A stretch of 64,000 bases of DNA, taken from positions 1 through 64,000 of the forward strand of contig CAIQCK010000060.1 in assembly GCA_903870275.1 (NCBI GenBank). The letters are read 5' to 3'. Below are positions 43,584-53,380 of the stretch, one piece after another (the stretch's first letter is position 1; each line of letters opens with the position of its first letter). The translations under genes were made by a program, and so were the position numbers. The notes beneath the pieces were generated by a model that saw only the letters and a list, made by a program, of their open reading frames with translations, was not told where the DNA came from and did not search any database. The stretch comes from an uncultured bacterium. GTDB lineage: Bacteria; Verrucomicrobiota; Verrucomicrobiia; CAIQCK01.

Positions 43584-43643
43584 GTAGCCCGCCACTCCGT
43601 GGCGGGAATAATGATGATGTCCCGCGACGGAGTCGCGGGCTAC
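43584..43643. repeat. REP-like doublet 3 (GTAG-headed palindromes, inverted pair)
   Basis: Plus strand: GTAG 43584-43587, then CCCGCCAC TCC GTGGCGGG. Minus strand: GTAG (CTAC at 43640-43643), then CCCGCGAC TCC GTCGCGGG. Both hairpins are perfect 8-bp stems with the same TCC loop, head to head, 14 bases apart. The cleanest pair in the window. Confidence 0.8.
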
Positions 43644-43651
43644 GAGCGGTT

Positions 43652-45736
43652 TCACTCAATCCACACCATCCGCATTCGCATCTGGGGCAGGGGAATTGTC
43701 AGGCGGTCGCCTTGCAGAGCCAGCGCGTCGCCAGTAAGGGCGTCTTTGGCTTTGACGCCGGTATCGCGCAGGCCGAGGCGCTTGAGGTCGAAGATCAGTG
43801 AGGCGGCTGGTTCGTCGTTCGTTGAGAGATTCGACACAACCAACAGCACGCGGCGGTGCTTGGCCTTGCCGGCGAGGTAGAGGCTCGCCTTGACCGTGTC
43901 GGTCTGGCCGGTGACGAGCGGGTTGGTTTCCCAATACGGATGCCACTCGGCGCGGCTGACATCGAAGCGGGTCATCACGTTCCAGATGGGCGCCATTTTC
44001 TCCAGTGCGGCGAGGCCGCCGCCGGGGCGCACGCGCACGTTGTGGAGCATCGTGAAGGCAAGGGCGTGGTCGAACGTCCATTGTGGCGGGCGCTCATAGA
44101 CGAGGAACTCCGCCGGCACGCCGTAGTTCCGTCCCATGAACTCGGCGCGGAATGCGGCCAGCGGCAGTTGTTGGATGATGTTGGTGGAGAGCTGGCCGCC
44201 CTCGAATTGCTCGCCGTCCCAATACGAGTCCGCAAACTCCAGCGTCGGCATCACGCAGCAGGTGCTTTGGTGCGGATTGATCAGTCCGCCGCGCGGATGG
44301 ATCGCCGCCGCCAGCCCATACATGAGTTTCCGCACGGCGAAGATCGGATAGGTCGCGTGCAGCTTGCCGTCGGCGGTGCGGTAGCCGCAGCCGTGCTTCT
44401 CGTTGGCGCACGCCCAAGGCTCGGTGGTGCCGTCGAGATAAACGCCGTCAAAATCGTAGCGATCCAGCGAGCGTTCGATGCCGCTCAGGAGGATGTCGCG
44501 CCAGCGGCTGTTGTAGCAGACGATGTAATCGCGCTGTTCGGGCTGGCGATGGTAACCGCCGGTGTAAGCGCCCGCCGTGGTTTTCACCAGCACCTCGTCG
44601 GACAACGCGCCCCATTCGGGCGCGAGCGATGATAACTCGTAGCCGAAGTAGGGCAGGAACTTGATACCGCGCCGATGGCACGCGGTCACGAGTTTCTTCA
44701 ACTCCGTCTCCTGGGTCGTCACAGGGTAGTTTTGATACGGCGTCCAGTGTTCGTGGAAGATGATCGTCTTCACGCCCAACTCCGCCGCGCGGTCGAGGAT
44801 GGTTTTCTTTGGGTCGACCTTGAGCGGCGCGCTGTCTTTGCCGGCGAGGTAGGTCTCGCCGTAATCGGGTTTCTTCGCGCCTGCTTTCCACGGCGTGCTC
44901 TCAATGCCGTAAGCGCCGCCGTGCCAGACGCGCCACTCGTGAAAATCTGCGCGCCACGGTTTCACCGGCGTCGCCTGGAAACCGAGGCTGTAGGTGACCG
45001 GCAATCGCGGCGGTGGCGAGTCGAGCAAATGAAGGCGCAACACCGTCTGGTCGCCGTTGACGACGATCTCGATGGGCGACTTCGCGTCTTGCGGCTGCCA
45101 GCCTTTGTCGGACTCGGCGAACCACCCCAAGCCGCCATCCTCCCATCCGAGCCAGACGAACGGCTTGAACGGCAGCGCCATGCCCGCTTCCGGCACCGCG
45201 CCACTGTTCTTCGCGCCGCCCCACGAGCCGGGCCAGTAGTGGTACAGGCTCGCGCGTGACCGCTTCAGCGGCACCTCCAGCCAGAGCCGTTCGATTTTTG
45301 GCGACACTTTGGCTTGCGGCAAGATCACGAGGTCCACGCGCATTACACCGTCAAACTCGAAGCGCGTGGTGGTGTTCACGATGAGGTCGTCGCCTCCCTG
45401 CCAGCCGGAGACGACCGCGGCGTTCTCGTCCGCACTGAACAGGAGACAACCGCCGCGCTTCCACTCGATGGGCTTGCCGGAAACCTGGCCGACGAGATGA
45501 ATCGGCGCGGCCAGGATTTCTTCGCCGGCCGTGACGATGGAGGAGGGGAGCGCGCGGTTGGTGAGCTTCTGGGTCCGTCCCCAGACGCCGACCTCGACGC
45601 CAGTCGCACTCGCCTTGGTGGTGACGGGCGTCCATGGCGGAATAAGGTTCAGCGAATCCGCCGCGGGTTCTCCGGCGCTCGCCGCAACCATTCCCGCGAT
45701 CGCGGCCAACCACGAAACAAAACGCAGACGCTTCAT
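43652..45736 (-). CDS. Secreted glycoside-hydrolase-like protein (possibly DUF6067 type)
   Basis: 694 residues from ATG 45736, placed by GGAGGAAA just upstream. Signal peptide MKRLRFVSWLAAIAGMVAAS. An N-terminal beta region (about 25-290: SLNLIPPWTPVTTKASATG, GWFAESDKGWQ) resembles the sugar-binding sandwich found before TIM barrels. From about 300 a barrel follows: GVKTIIFHEHWTPYQNYP, RRGIKFLPYFGYELSS, then FDGVYLDGTTEPW at 429-441 with acidic rim residues. A C-terminal beta domain ends it. Residues 442-450 hold a Cys pair (ACANEKHGC). Likely an exported glycan hydrolase; substrate unknown and family name uncertain. Confidence 0.78.
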   Translation of the reverse strand: MKRLRFVSWLAAIAGMVAASAGEPAADSLNLIPPWTPVTTKASATGVEVGVWGRTQKLTNRALPSSIVTAGEEILAAPIHLVGQVSGKPIEWKRGGCLLFSADENAAVVSGWQGGDDLIVNTTTRFEFDGVMRVDLVILPQAKVSPKIERLWLEVPLKRSRASLYHYWPGSWGGAKNSGAVPEAGMALPFKPFVWLGWEDGGLGWFAESDKGWQPQDAKSPIEIVVNGDQTVLRLHLLDSPPPRLPVTYSLGFQATPVKPWRADFHEWRVWHGGAYGIESTPWKAGAKKPDYGETYLAGKDSAPLKVDPKKTILDRAAELGVKTIIFHEHWTPYQNYPVTTQETELKKLVTACHRRGIKFLPYFGYELSSLAPEWGALSDEVLVKTTAGAYTGGYHRQPEQRDYIVCYNSRWRDILLSGIERSLDRYDFDGVYLDGTTEPWACANEKHGCGYRTADGKLHATYPIFAVRKLMYGLAAAIHPRGGLINPHQSTCCVMPTLEFADSYWDGEQFEGGQLSTNIIQQLPLAAFRAEFMGRNYGVPAEFLVYERPPQWTFDHALAFTMLHNVRVRPGGGLAALEKMAPIWNVMTRFDVSRAEWHPYWETNPLVTGQTDTVKASLYLAGKAKHRRVLLVVSNLSTNDEPAASLIFDLKRLGLRDTGVKAKDALTGDALALQGDRLTIPLPQMRMRMVWIE

Positions 45737-45829
45737 GTTTTCCTCCATGCAGCCGTCGCACACTTCGCCACAGCTCGCGCGGAGCGTGACGGCGATGTTG
45801 TTACCACCAACTTGTTTTTAACGCGAAAG

Positions 45830-46711
45830 CTACACCTCGCAAAGGCGCATCATCTTGTCGAGCGTCTCAATCGGGTCCTTGCCTTTGCTGGGCGAATACT
45901 CATGGGAGATGACGCCTTTGAAACCGAGGTCGGCGATGGCTTTGCAAATGCCGGTGTAGTTCATCTCCTGCGAATCGTCGAACTCGTGGCGGCCGGGATT
46001 GCCGGCGGTGTGGAAGTGGTCAATGTATTGGAAGTTCTGCTGGATGGTGCGGATGATGTCACCCTCCATGATCTGCATGTGGTAGATGTCGTAGAGCAGC
46101 TTGAAACGGGGTGAGTTCACACGCTTGCACAACTCGACGCCCCACGCGGTCTTGTCGCACATGTAACCGGGGTGGTTGACCTTGCTGTTGAGCAACTCCA
46201 TGCAGATCGTCACGCCCTTGTCCTCGGCGAGCTTCTTGACGTTGTTGAGGAAGAGGACGCAGTTGTCCATGCCTTGCTCGTCGGAGATGCCCTGGCGGTC
46301 GCCGGCGAGGATGATGACGTTGGGCGAGCCCGCGTCGGCGGCAGCGTTGATGACTTCGCGCAGCTTGGTGTCAATCTCCGCGTGCAGCGTCTTGTCGTTG
46401 ATGCCCTTCTTGATGCCGCTGGCGCCGCGAACCATCGTGGGAATCAGACCGTATTTCTTCAGGATGGGAAACTTCTCGGGCTCCTGGAGATCAATGGCGA
46501 CCGCGCCGAGGCGCGCCGCCTCGCGGCACTTGCCCTCGAAATCCAGTTTCACGCCGCCGAACACGCCGAGGCACACGCCTTGACGGAGGCGGCCTTTGCG
46601 CGGTTCGGCCTGCGCGAGCGGAGCAGAGCCGCCCATAACGGACACGGCGGCCGCAGCGCCAAGGATGGAAAAGAAGTCTCTGCGACGAATGTCGGAAGAA
46701 ATAATTTTCAT
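45830..46711 (-). CDS. Tat-exported hydroxypyruvate isomerase-like TIM-barrel protein
   Basis: 293 residues. The N-terminus DIRRRDFFSILGAAAAVSVMGG is a twin-arginine signal. The rest is an AP-endonuclease-2 type barrel close to Hyi: MVRGASGIKKGINDK, NVIILAGDRQG, GVTICMELLNSKVNHPGYMCD with metal-ligand Glu, LLYDIYHMQIMEGD with the conserved Asp/His, and GVISHEYSP with the last Glu. Metal-dependent sugar isomerisation or epimerisation outside the cytoplasm is likely. Such Tat-linked isomerases are abundant in Verrucomicrobia and Planctomycetes. Divergent from the ceramidase-like gene. Confidence 0.87.
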   Translation of the reverse strand: MKIISSDIRRRDFFSILGAAAAVSVMGGSAPLAQAEPRKGRLRQGVCLGVFGGVKLDFEGKCREAARLGAVAIDLQEPEKFPILKKYGLIPTMVRGASGIKKGINDKTLHAEIDTKLREVINAAADAGSPNVIILAGDRQGISDEQGMDNCVLFLNNVKKLAEDKGVTICMELLNSKVNHPGYMCDKTAWGVELCKRVNSPRFKLLYDIYHMQIMEGDIIRTIQQNFQYIDHFHTAGNPGRHEFDDSQEMNYTGICKAIADLGFKGVISHEYSPSKGKDPIETLDKMMRLCEV

Positions 46712-46787
46712 GCCGTCAGATTAAAGCAATGGCGTGGTGAACGCCAGCAATCTTGCTTGGCGGGAGCAGGCAGTCTATTCTCGCGGC

Positions 46788-48107
46788 ATGAACGCAAACA
46801 ACTTCCTCACGAGTTGGATTTCTTCCCGTACCCTCGCGGCGCTTTGTTGCGCCGGCGCTTTCATTTTCGCCACGGATTTGTCGGCTAGGACGGACGAAGT
46901 CTTGTTGGCGGGCGTCGCGACGGTGGACATCACGCCGAAAAAGCCGGTGACACTGTCCGGCTACTCGATGCGAAAGGATCTCTCGCAAGGCGTCCACGAT
47001 CCATTATCAGCACGGGCGGTCGCCTTTGGGTATGGCGGCACGCGGCTGGTGCTGGTCTCCGCGGACCTTGTTGGTTTCTACGGCGGCACCGCCGAGACCG
47101 TGCGGAAGGCGATTCTTGAAAAGTGCCAGCTCCCTGCGTCGCAGCTTTTCCTGTGCGCCATCCATACACACAGTGCTCCTTCACTGGGGCTCGAAGGTTC
47201 CGACGCGCACCCGAACAACATCGAATACACGGAATGGCTGAAGCAGCGGTTGGTGGATGTGGTCAGCGAAGCGATGCTCCACATGACGCCGGTTCGGATC
47301 GGCGCGGGGTCGGGATCGTCTCCGGTCGGTGTGAACCGCCGGGAGGTGTTTTTGGACAAGGCCGGCAAGCCGCAAATCAAGCTGGGCCGGAACCCCAATG
47401 TCCTGACCGACCGCGAAGTGCAGGTGTTGAAAATCATGCGCGCGGACAAAGACGAACTCGCCGCCGTTCTCTTCGCCTACGCCACGCACAGCACATCGCT
47501 GGGGCCGAAGAACTACATCATCAGCGGCGACGTCCACGGACTCGCCGAGCAGTTCGTCGAGAAAAACCTCGGCGGTGGCGTGGTGGCGCCGGCGTTTGCC
47601 GGCGCGTCGGGCAACATTGATCCGTGGTGCCGCGTGTTGCCGGAGTTCAAGGCGACGAACGGTTGGATTCCGGAGCCGGTTCTGCTGGGCACGTTGCTGG
47701 GCGAGGAAGTGGTTAATGTGGCCGGCGGTATTCAGAAGTTCGACGCGAGCGGCCCGATCAGGACGGCGATGAAAACGCTCGATCTGCCGCGCAGGCCGAT
47801 TGACGCAACGCTGGCAAAGCCCGTCGAAAAACTCTCGCCGTTCAATCTCACCGTCGCGCGCGTGGGCGAGGTGGCGTTCGTCGGCCTTGGCGGCGAGGTC
47901 TTCAACGAACTCGGCAAGGCGATCAAGGCCGCGTCGCCGTTTCCTTTCACCATCATTATGACGCACTGCAATGGCGCGGGCGGTTACGTGCCGACGAAGC
48001 CGAGCTACGACGAGGGCGGTTATGAGGTGAAGACGAGTCCGTATCTTCCCGGCGCGGGGGAACAACTCGTCCAGGATGCGGTGCGCGCGTTGCAGGAGTT
48101 GAAGTAG
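46788..48107 (+). CDS. Neutral/alkaline ceramidase-like secreted protein
   Basis: 439 residues from ATG 46788; signal-like segment ALCCAGAFIFATDLSA. LLAGVATVDITPKKPVTLSGYSMR is the typical start of the neutral ceramidase N-domain (PF04734-like). LVLVSADLVGFYGG, LFLCAIHTHSAPSLG (zinc-ligand His pair) and VVAPAFAGASGNIDPW follow, then VGEVAFVGLGGEVFNELG. It is shorter than true ceramidases (about 650-750), lacking the C-terminal Ig-like domain. Many environmental members are uncharacterised and need not act on ceramide. Divergent from the Tat-isomerase gene. Confidence 0.82.
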   Translation: MNANNFLTSWISSRTLAALCCAGAFIFATDLSARTDEVLLAGVATVDITPKKPVTLSGYSMRKDLSQGVHDPLSARAVAFGYGGTRLVLVSADLVGFYGGTAETVRKAILEKCQLPASQLFLCAIHTHSAPSLGLEGSDAHPNNIEYTEWLKQRLVDVVSEAMLHMTPVRIGAGSGSSPVGVNRREVFLDKAGKPQIKLGRNPNVLTDREVQVLKIMRADKDELAAVLFAYATHSTSLGPKNYIISGDVHGLAEQFVEKNLGGGVVAPAFAGASGNIDPWCRVLPEFKATNGWIPEPVLLGTLLGEEVVNVAGGIQKFDASGPIRTAMKTLDLPRRPIDATLAKPVEKLSPFNLTVARVGEVAFVGLGGEVFNELGKAIKAASPFPFTIIMTHCNGAGGYVPTKPSYDEGGYEVKTSPYLPGAGEQLVQDAVRALQELK

Positions 48108-48212
48108 GCGCACCGACGTCGCCGCGTCGGGCTTGCCCCGACGTGCTTCCGCGTGGTAGGGAATTCCGTTCGTTGCGACGCAACTAGCAATTCAACAAAG
48201 GAAATCCGAATC

Positions 48213-48575
48213 ATGAACCAACCCGCCAACCTCGTCACCATCCATCCGTATTTCAAAGTCTACTCCGGAAAAATGGAGGAGTTCAAAGCCGCGCTCCTGG
48301 TTTTCGTTGAGAAGGTGGCGGCCGAGAAAAAGAATCTCTGCTATGACTTCACCATCAATGGCGACATCGTCTTCTGCCGCGAGGCCTACATGGGCGCGGA
48401 AGGTTTTCTTGAGCACTTCGACAATGTCGGCGCGTTGCTGCCGTCGCTGATGAAAATGGCCGACGTGGTGCGGATGGAGGTTCACGGTCCCGCCGACGAA
48501 CTGGAGAAGCTCAAGGAGCCGTTGGCGGCCCTGAAGCCGGAGTGGTTCGCTTTCATGTTCGGCGTGAAGCGGTGA
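48213..48575 (+). CDS. ABM-fold (YgiN-like) quinol monooxygenase family protein
   Basis: 120 residues from ATG 48213, after AAAGGAAA. VTIHPYFKVYSGKMEEFKAALLVFVEKVAAEKKNLCYDFTINGD (split over positions 8-51) and FCREAYMGAEGFLEHFDNVG follow the dimeric alpha-beta barrel of antibiotic-biosynthesis monooxygenases, with His and Glu in conserved places. Members oxidise quinols or degrade small aromatic compounds, and many have no known substrate. It lies 105 bp after the ceramidase-like gene on the same strand. Confidence 0.8.
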   Translation: MNQPANLVTIHPYFKVYSGKMEEFKAALLVFVEKVAAEKKNLCYDFTINGDIVFCREAYMGAEGFLEHFDNVGALLPSLMKMADVVRMEVHGPADELEKLKEPLAALKPEWFAFMFGVKR

Positions 48576-48632
48576 ACGCCGGCGCGCCGGGCGGTGTTTG
48601 CGGGCAGAAGATTGGAGTGGGAGGCGGGACTG

Positions 48633-51600
48633 CTATTCGAGCAATCCCTGCAGTTCCTCCCACGTCAGGTTCTGCGCGAAGGCTTCATCGCTCGTGAGCG
48701 TGCTGGCGATCAACTCCTTCTTCCGTTCCTGCAAGCGCACGATCTTCTCCTCGACTGAGCCGCGCGCGATAAGCTTGTAGCTCGTGACGATGTTCGCTTG
48801 GCCGATACGGTGCGCGCGGCCCGTGGCCTGGTCTTCCACGGCGGGATTCCACCACGGGTCGAAGTGAATCACAGTGTCGGCGCCCGTGAGGTTCAGGCCG
48901 GTGCCGCCAGCTCTGAGGCTGATGAGAAAAACCGGGATGTCCGGCGAGTCCTGAAACCGTCGCACTTCGCCCGCACGATCCACGGTGCTGCCATCGAGAT
49001 AACAGAACGAAATCTCCCGTTCGCGCAACGCCGCCTCGATCAACTTCAGCAGCCGCACAAACTGGCTGAACACCAGCACGCGATGCCCGCCATCGCGCGC
49101 TTCCTCAATCAACTCCAGACCCATCTCCAGTTTCGCCGATGGCTCGTGCCACGTTTTGTTTTCCGCGGCCGGCAGCAGGTCCAGATGGCAACACGCCTGC
49201 CGCAACCGCATCAGCGCCGTGAGCACCGCGAAGCGCCGCTGTGACTCGCCGCCTTTGCCGGCGTGCTCGAAGACCTCGCGCCGGCTCTCGCCGAGGAGTG
49301 CCTGGTACACCGCCTTCTGCTCGTCGGTCATTTCGCAAAGCGTGACCTGTTCCATCTTCGCAGGCAAATCGCGCGCCACCTCGGTCTTCATGCGGCGCAA
49401 CACGAACGGTCGCAGCCGTTGCCGCAGCCGTCGCAGCGCGGCCTCGTCGCCGTCCTTCGCAATCGGCGTCTCATAACGGTTGCGGAACTCCGTCGCCGGC
49501 CCGAGGTAACCGGGCATGAGGAAATCGAAGATACTCCACAGATCGTAAAGCGAGTTTTCCATCGGGGTGCCTGTGAGCACGAACCGCCGCGCCGCCTCCA
49601 GCGACTTCACCGCCTGCGCGTTCTGGCTGAAACGGTTTTTGATGTGCTGCGCCTCGTCGAGGATGACCGTGTCGAACTCCAGCGCCGCGTATTGCTCCAC
49701 ATCGCGCCGCAGCAGCGCGTAACTCGTAATGATGAGATCGTGCTCGCCAATCGCCGCGAAGGACGCGTGCCGTTTCGGTCCGTGCAGCACCAGCGTCCGC
49801 AACTCCGGCGTAAACCGCGCCGCCTCCGCCTGCCAGTTCGTGACAATGCTCGTCGGGCAGATGACCAGCGATGGTTTGGATGCCGCGTTTGCCGACTTTC
49901 GCAACGAGAGATAAACGAGCGCCTGCAACGTTTTGCCGAGACCCATTTCGTCGGCGAGGATGCCGGCGAGTCCGTTCTCAGCGAGGAATCGCAGCCAGTT
50001 GACGCCGGTCGTTTGATAAGGCCGGAGCAATTGGCGGAACGGATCGGGCATTGCAAGCTCGCGCATTTCCTGGAGGCGTGCGGGAGGCTGCCAGTTCGAG
50101 CGCGGCGAGACCTTCCACGCCCCGTCGCGCAACGCCTCGTCCAGATAGGCGCCGAAGCGGCGATTCAACTTCAATCCGCCGCCTGTCTGGTCGGCCTGGC
50201 AGTCGTAGATGACTTCCTGCAACTCCGCCACGGCCGCCGTCGGCACGAGCGCGATGCGGCCGTCCCCCATTCGTTGGTGGGAAACCCCGCGTTGCAGCAT
50301 CCGCTGCACCTCCGCGAGCGACAGCGCCGGCGCGCCGCTGGCTTCCTTGAATTGCACGTCCACCGCGAGCCAGTCCTCGCCTGACGACGTGACCGCCACC
50401 TCCGGTTGGATGACTTCGCAACGTTTGAAAAACGAGGTCATCCGTTCGCCGAACACCACGTCCCACTTCGCGCGCCACTGCGGCAGCACGTTAGCGAGGA
50501 AATGGCAGACGCGATTCTCGCCAACGAGCGTGTAAAGCTCCGGCCATCGCTCGTTCGGCGCGAATCCCGCCGCGAGCACCTGTTTTTGGGCGCGCTGCTC
50601 GGCCGCGATGTCGCGCGTGCAGTAGCGAAGCGGATGCGACGCATCGGGAAACCACTCACGTTTCGGTTCGGCCTCCGCGCCCGGCTGGCCGCGGAGCGGA
50701 AAGGCTTTGTCGTCGTAGGTCGCTTCGATCTGTACCGACAGTCCCATCAACGCGCCTTCCAACGTGGCGCGGATGCGCGGCGCGCGCGGGGCGAACTGGA
50801 GTTGCGCGAAGGCGTCGTTCATCACCATGACGGCGTGCTTTTCCATCGCCGGCAGCTCGCGCTCGTAAAACCGCACGAACTCCTCGCGCGACAATGTCAC
50901 CTCGCCGCGCGCGAGCGCCTGATACGCCGGCGGCAACGGATTTGCCCGCTCCAGCACCGCGCCATCGAACACCCACGCGCCCAGCGCCTCGCCTGTCCGG
51001 GTCGTCACCTCCGCAAGCCGCATCTTCAATTCGCCCGACGGCTGTAAATCCAGAAACAACGTCGGTTGCAATTCACGGCCGCGCACGTCGAGATGGCTCT
51101 GCGTGCCACGCGTCACGCGGGGATGACCCGACAGAGCGGCAAAGAAAAGATCGAAATCTTTTGCGGCGAGCTGCCACATGCCGGCTGATCCGCCGCAGAT
51201 GTTCTCGACCGCCGCGATGAGCTGTTCGTCCGCGTCGCTAACCATGTAAGGTGTGGCCGGTTGGTGTGGCACCGCATCCAGCGGCTTGAAGAGCCCGCCA
51301 TTGATGCTGCCTTTCAAGACAACCATCATCGCCCCGCTGCGCCACGCCTTCGGCAAATCCACCGGCAACGCGACCGACAGCTCCAGGCTTTGGCACGCAG
51401 CCGGCGCGTCCTCGCGGGAAACGCGTTTGAGCTTCGGCCCAGCCACTGTCTCTGAAGGTAGAGGCGCGGGGTGGGGGACGCGGCTTGCAATGGGCGGGGC
51501 AGGGCGCGGTTTGTCGCGATTCAGATACGCGTGGACCAGCGCGACGACGTGCGAACAGATCGTGCCGTCGCGCTGCGCCTGGCGGCAACTGCACAGGTTC

Positions 51601-51815
51601 TCGATGCCGAAGGTGCCCGGCGCGACCTTCAGCCGCGCTCGCACGGTCACGCCGCCCACGCGCACCATGCCTTGGAGCATCGGCGGGTTGAACTCGACAC
51701 TCAATACGCAGCCGGACTCCGCCAGTGAGCGGCCTTCCTTGGACGCCCGCCAGTCGCCAAGTTCGCGCAGCAACTCGGGGGTAATCTGCAACGCCTTGTT
51801 TTTCTCGTCCGTCAT
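48633..51815 (-). CDS. SNF2-family helicase with N-terminal SWIM zinc finger
   Basis: 1,060 residues. SWIM finger: Cys75-x-Cys77 and Cys87-x-His89. A long middle region (about 150-560) is the bacterial SNF2-associated domain. The ATPase begins at LLRPYQTTGVNWLRFLAENGLAGILADEMGLGKTLQ, with Walker A near 625. VICPTSIVTNWQAEAARF (Ia), TVILDEAQHIKNR (II), FVLTGTPMENSLYDLWSIFDFL (III), then LVFSQFVRLLKLIE, FLISLRAGGTGLNLTGADTVIH and ATGRAHRIGQ (V-VI) follow. DNA-translocating ATPase; in bacteria related proteins remodel RNA polymerase or nucleoprotein, or act in defence. No nuclease or methylase partner is adjacent. Confidence 0.93.
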   Translation of the reverse strand: MTDEKNKALQITPELLRELGDWRASKEGRSLAESGCVLSVEFNPPMLQGMVRVGGVTVRARLKVAPGTFGIENLCSCRQAQRDGTICSHVVALVHAYLNRDKPRPAPPIASRVPHPAPLPSETVAGPKLKRVSREDAPAACQSLELSVALPVDLPKAWRSGAMMVVLKGSINGGLFKPLDAVPHQPATPYMVSDADEQLIAAVENICGGSAGMWQLAAKDFDLFFAALSGHPRVTRGTQSHLDVRGRELQPTLFLDLQPSGELKMRLAEVTTRTGEALGAWVFDGAVLERANPLPPAYQALARGEVTLSREEFVRFYERELPAMEKHAVMVMNDAFAQLQFAPRAPRIRATLEGALMGLSVQIEATYDDKAFPLRGQPGAEAEPKREWFPDASHPLRYCTRDIAAEQRAQKQVLAAGFAPNERWPELYTLVGENRVCHFLANVLPQWRAKWDVVFGERMTSFFKRCEVIQPEVAVTSSGEDWLAVDVQFKEASGAPALSLAEVQRMLQRGVSHQRMGDGRIALVPTAAVAELQEVIYDCQADQTGGGLKLNRRFGAYLDEALRDGAWKVSPRSNWQPPARLQEMRELAMPDPFRQLLRPYQTTGVNWLRFLAENGLAGILADEMGLGKTLQALVYLSLRKSANAASKPSLVICPTSIVTNWQAEAARFTPELRTLVLHGPKRHASFAAIGEHDLIITSYALLRRDVEQYAALEFDTVILDEAQHIKNRFSQNAQAVKSLEAARRFVLTGTPMENSLYDLWSIFDFLMPGYLGPATEFRNRYETPIAKDGDEAALRRLRQRLRPFVLRRMKTEVARDLPAKMEQVTLCEMTDEQKAVYQALLGESRREVFEHAGKGGESQRRFAVLTALMRLRQACCHLDLLPAAENKTWHEPSAKLEMGLELIEEARDGGHRVLVFSQFVRLLKLIEAALREREISFCYLDGSTVDRAGEVRRFQDSPDIPVFLISLRAGGTGLNLTGADTVIHFDPWWNPAVEDQATGRAHRIGQANIVTSYKLIARGSVEEKIVRLQERKKELIASTLTSDEAFAQNLTWEELQGLLE

Positions 51816-51976
51816 CGCATGGGATGATTAGCCGGAATGACGGCGCTTGCAAGCGGCGCGTGTTTCGCGGAAGACAAGGCAACCGGACGACTCTGGAAAG
51901 TTCTACGCGTTTTGCTTTGTTTCGTGCAAAACTCCTACCTCGCGCCTACTCTCACGCCGTCGAATATTTACCCATC

Positions 51977-53377
51977 ATGCATAAACAAGCCATCTCCCCA
52001 AGCCCGATTGGCCCATCCCGGCACTTGATCGCGACACTGTGTGTTCTGGCCGTGATCTTCGCTCTTCCGCGCATGGCGTCTGCTGCGGACGCTGATTCCG
52101 TCCGCCTCCAGTTCCGCGAAGTGGACACCCTTTTCGCCAATCCCGGCCAGGGTTGGATGAGCCAGCGGCACAGTCCGCGAGGCGAGCCGCGTTTTCCCTG
52201 CTCGGTTGTTTATATCCGCTTCAACTGGGCGGACGCCGAGCCGGAGCCGGGCCGATACAACTGGAAACTGATTGATGACGTGATTGCCGCCTGGAAATCA
52301 CGCGGCGCCACCGTGGCGATGCGCGTGATGACTTGCAGCGCCCACAGCGCCGGCTATTACAGTTCGCCCAAATGGCTTTTCGATGCCGGTTGCAAGGGCG
52401 TTGAGTATCTCGTGGGTGGCGAGGACCCGACCAGCGGCGGCAAGCGCATCCCGCGCATTGAGCCTGACTACGCCGACCCGATCTACCTCGAAAAACACGG
52501 CGCGTTCCTCAAGGTGCTCGGCGAACGCTACGACGGCCACCCGGGCGTGGAGTTCCTCGACATCGGCTCCTATGGCGTCTGGGGCGAATGGCACACGAAG
52601 CACCCCGCGCCCGTTGCGGTGCGCAAGCAGATCGTGGATTTCTACCTGCGCGCCTTCCGCAAGACGCCGCTCGTCTTCATGTCGGACGACGCGGAGGTGT
52701 TGAACTACGCGCTGGCGCACGGCACCGGTTTCCGGCGCGACGGCGTCGGCTCGCCGTGGCACGAGAAAACCTGGATCGGCTCCAAAAAATACGCCGCCGT
52801 CGAGGGCATGGCCGACACTTGGAAACGCGCGCCCGTCGTCTTTGAATGGTATGGCGACTACAACTATCTCCAGTCCCGCAACTGGTCCTTCGACGCGGCG
52901 GTGAACTTCATGCTCAGCAACCACGTCACCCTCATCAACGACAATGTGGGTCGCGTCCCGCCCGAAGCCATGCCGCAATTGGAGAAGCTCGCCCGTCTGG
53001 CCGGCGCGCGCTTTGTCCTGCGCGAGTTGGCGCACGAAAAAGCCGTCAAACGCGGTTCTGCACTGAACCTGAATATGAAATGGGCCAACGTGGGCGTGGG
53101 CAAACTCCATCATGCCTACGTCCTCCGGTACTTCCTGCTCGATGCCCAAGGCCAGCCCGTCGTTACCACCGACAGCAAAGCCGACCCGCGCAACTGGCTT
53201 CCCGGCGAATACAGCCTCGCTGAATCGCTTCAACTTCCCTCCACGCTGCAAGCCGGTGAATACACCCTGGCCGTGGCGATGGTGGTTCCGGGCGGTCAAC
53301 TTCGACCGTTCCGCCTGGCAATGGAGGCGCTCGAGAAAGAGGGGCGGTATGAGGTCAGCAAGGTGAAGATCGAATGA
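51977..53377 (+). CDS. Secreted DUF4832-family protein, GH-like barrel (paralogue 1)
   Basis: 466 residues from ATG 51977, which opens a signal sequence (LIATLCVLAVIFALPRMASA). FANPGQGWMSQRHSPRG begins the domain, and VYIRFNWADAEPEPGRYNWKLIDDVIAAWKSRG is a GH42/GH5-like barrel strand and helix. FLDIGSYGVWGEWHT holds the acid likely to be catalytic, by analogy to N-E of clan A. LVFMSDDAEVLNYALAHGTGFRRDG follows. The last 120 residues are a beta-sandwich (LNLNMKWANVGVGKLHHAY). These DUF4874/DUF4832 proteins are presumed glycan-active. Its paralogue is encoded convergently. Confidence 0.82.
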   Translation: MHKQAISPSPIGPSRHLIATLCVLAVIFALPRMASAADADSVRLQFREVDTLFANPGQGWMSQRHSPRGEPRFPCSVVYIRFNWADAEPEPGRYNWKLIDDVIAAWKSRGATVAMRVMTCSAHSAGYYSSPKWLFDAGCKGVEYLVGGEDPTSGGKRIPRIEPDYADPIYLEKHGAFLKVLGERYDGHPGVEFLDIGSYGVWGEWHTKHPAPVAVRKQIVDFYLRAFRKTPLVFMSDDAEVLNYALAHGTGFRRDGVGSPWHEKTWIGSKKYAAVEGMADTWKRAPVVFEWYGDYNYLQSRNWSFDAAVNFMLSNHVTLINDNVGRVPPEAMPQLEKLARLAGARFVLRELAHEKAVKRGSALNLNMKWANVGVGKLHHAYVLRYFLLDAQGQPVVTTDSKADPRNWLPGEYSLAESLQLPSTLQAGEYTLAVAMVVPGGQLRPFRLAMEALEKEGRYEVSKVKIE

Positions 53378-53380
53378 GTG

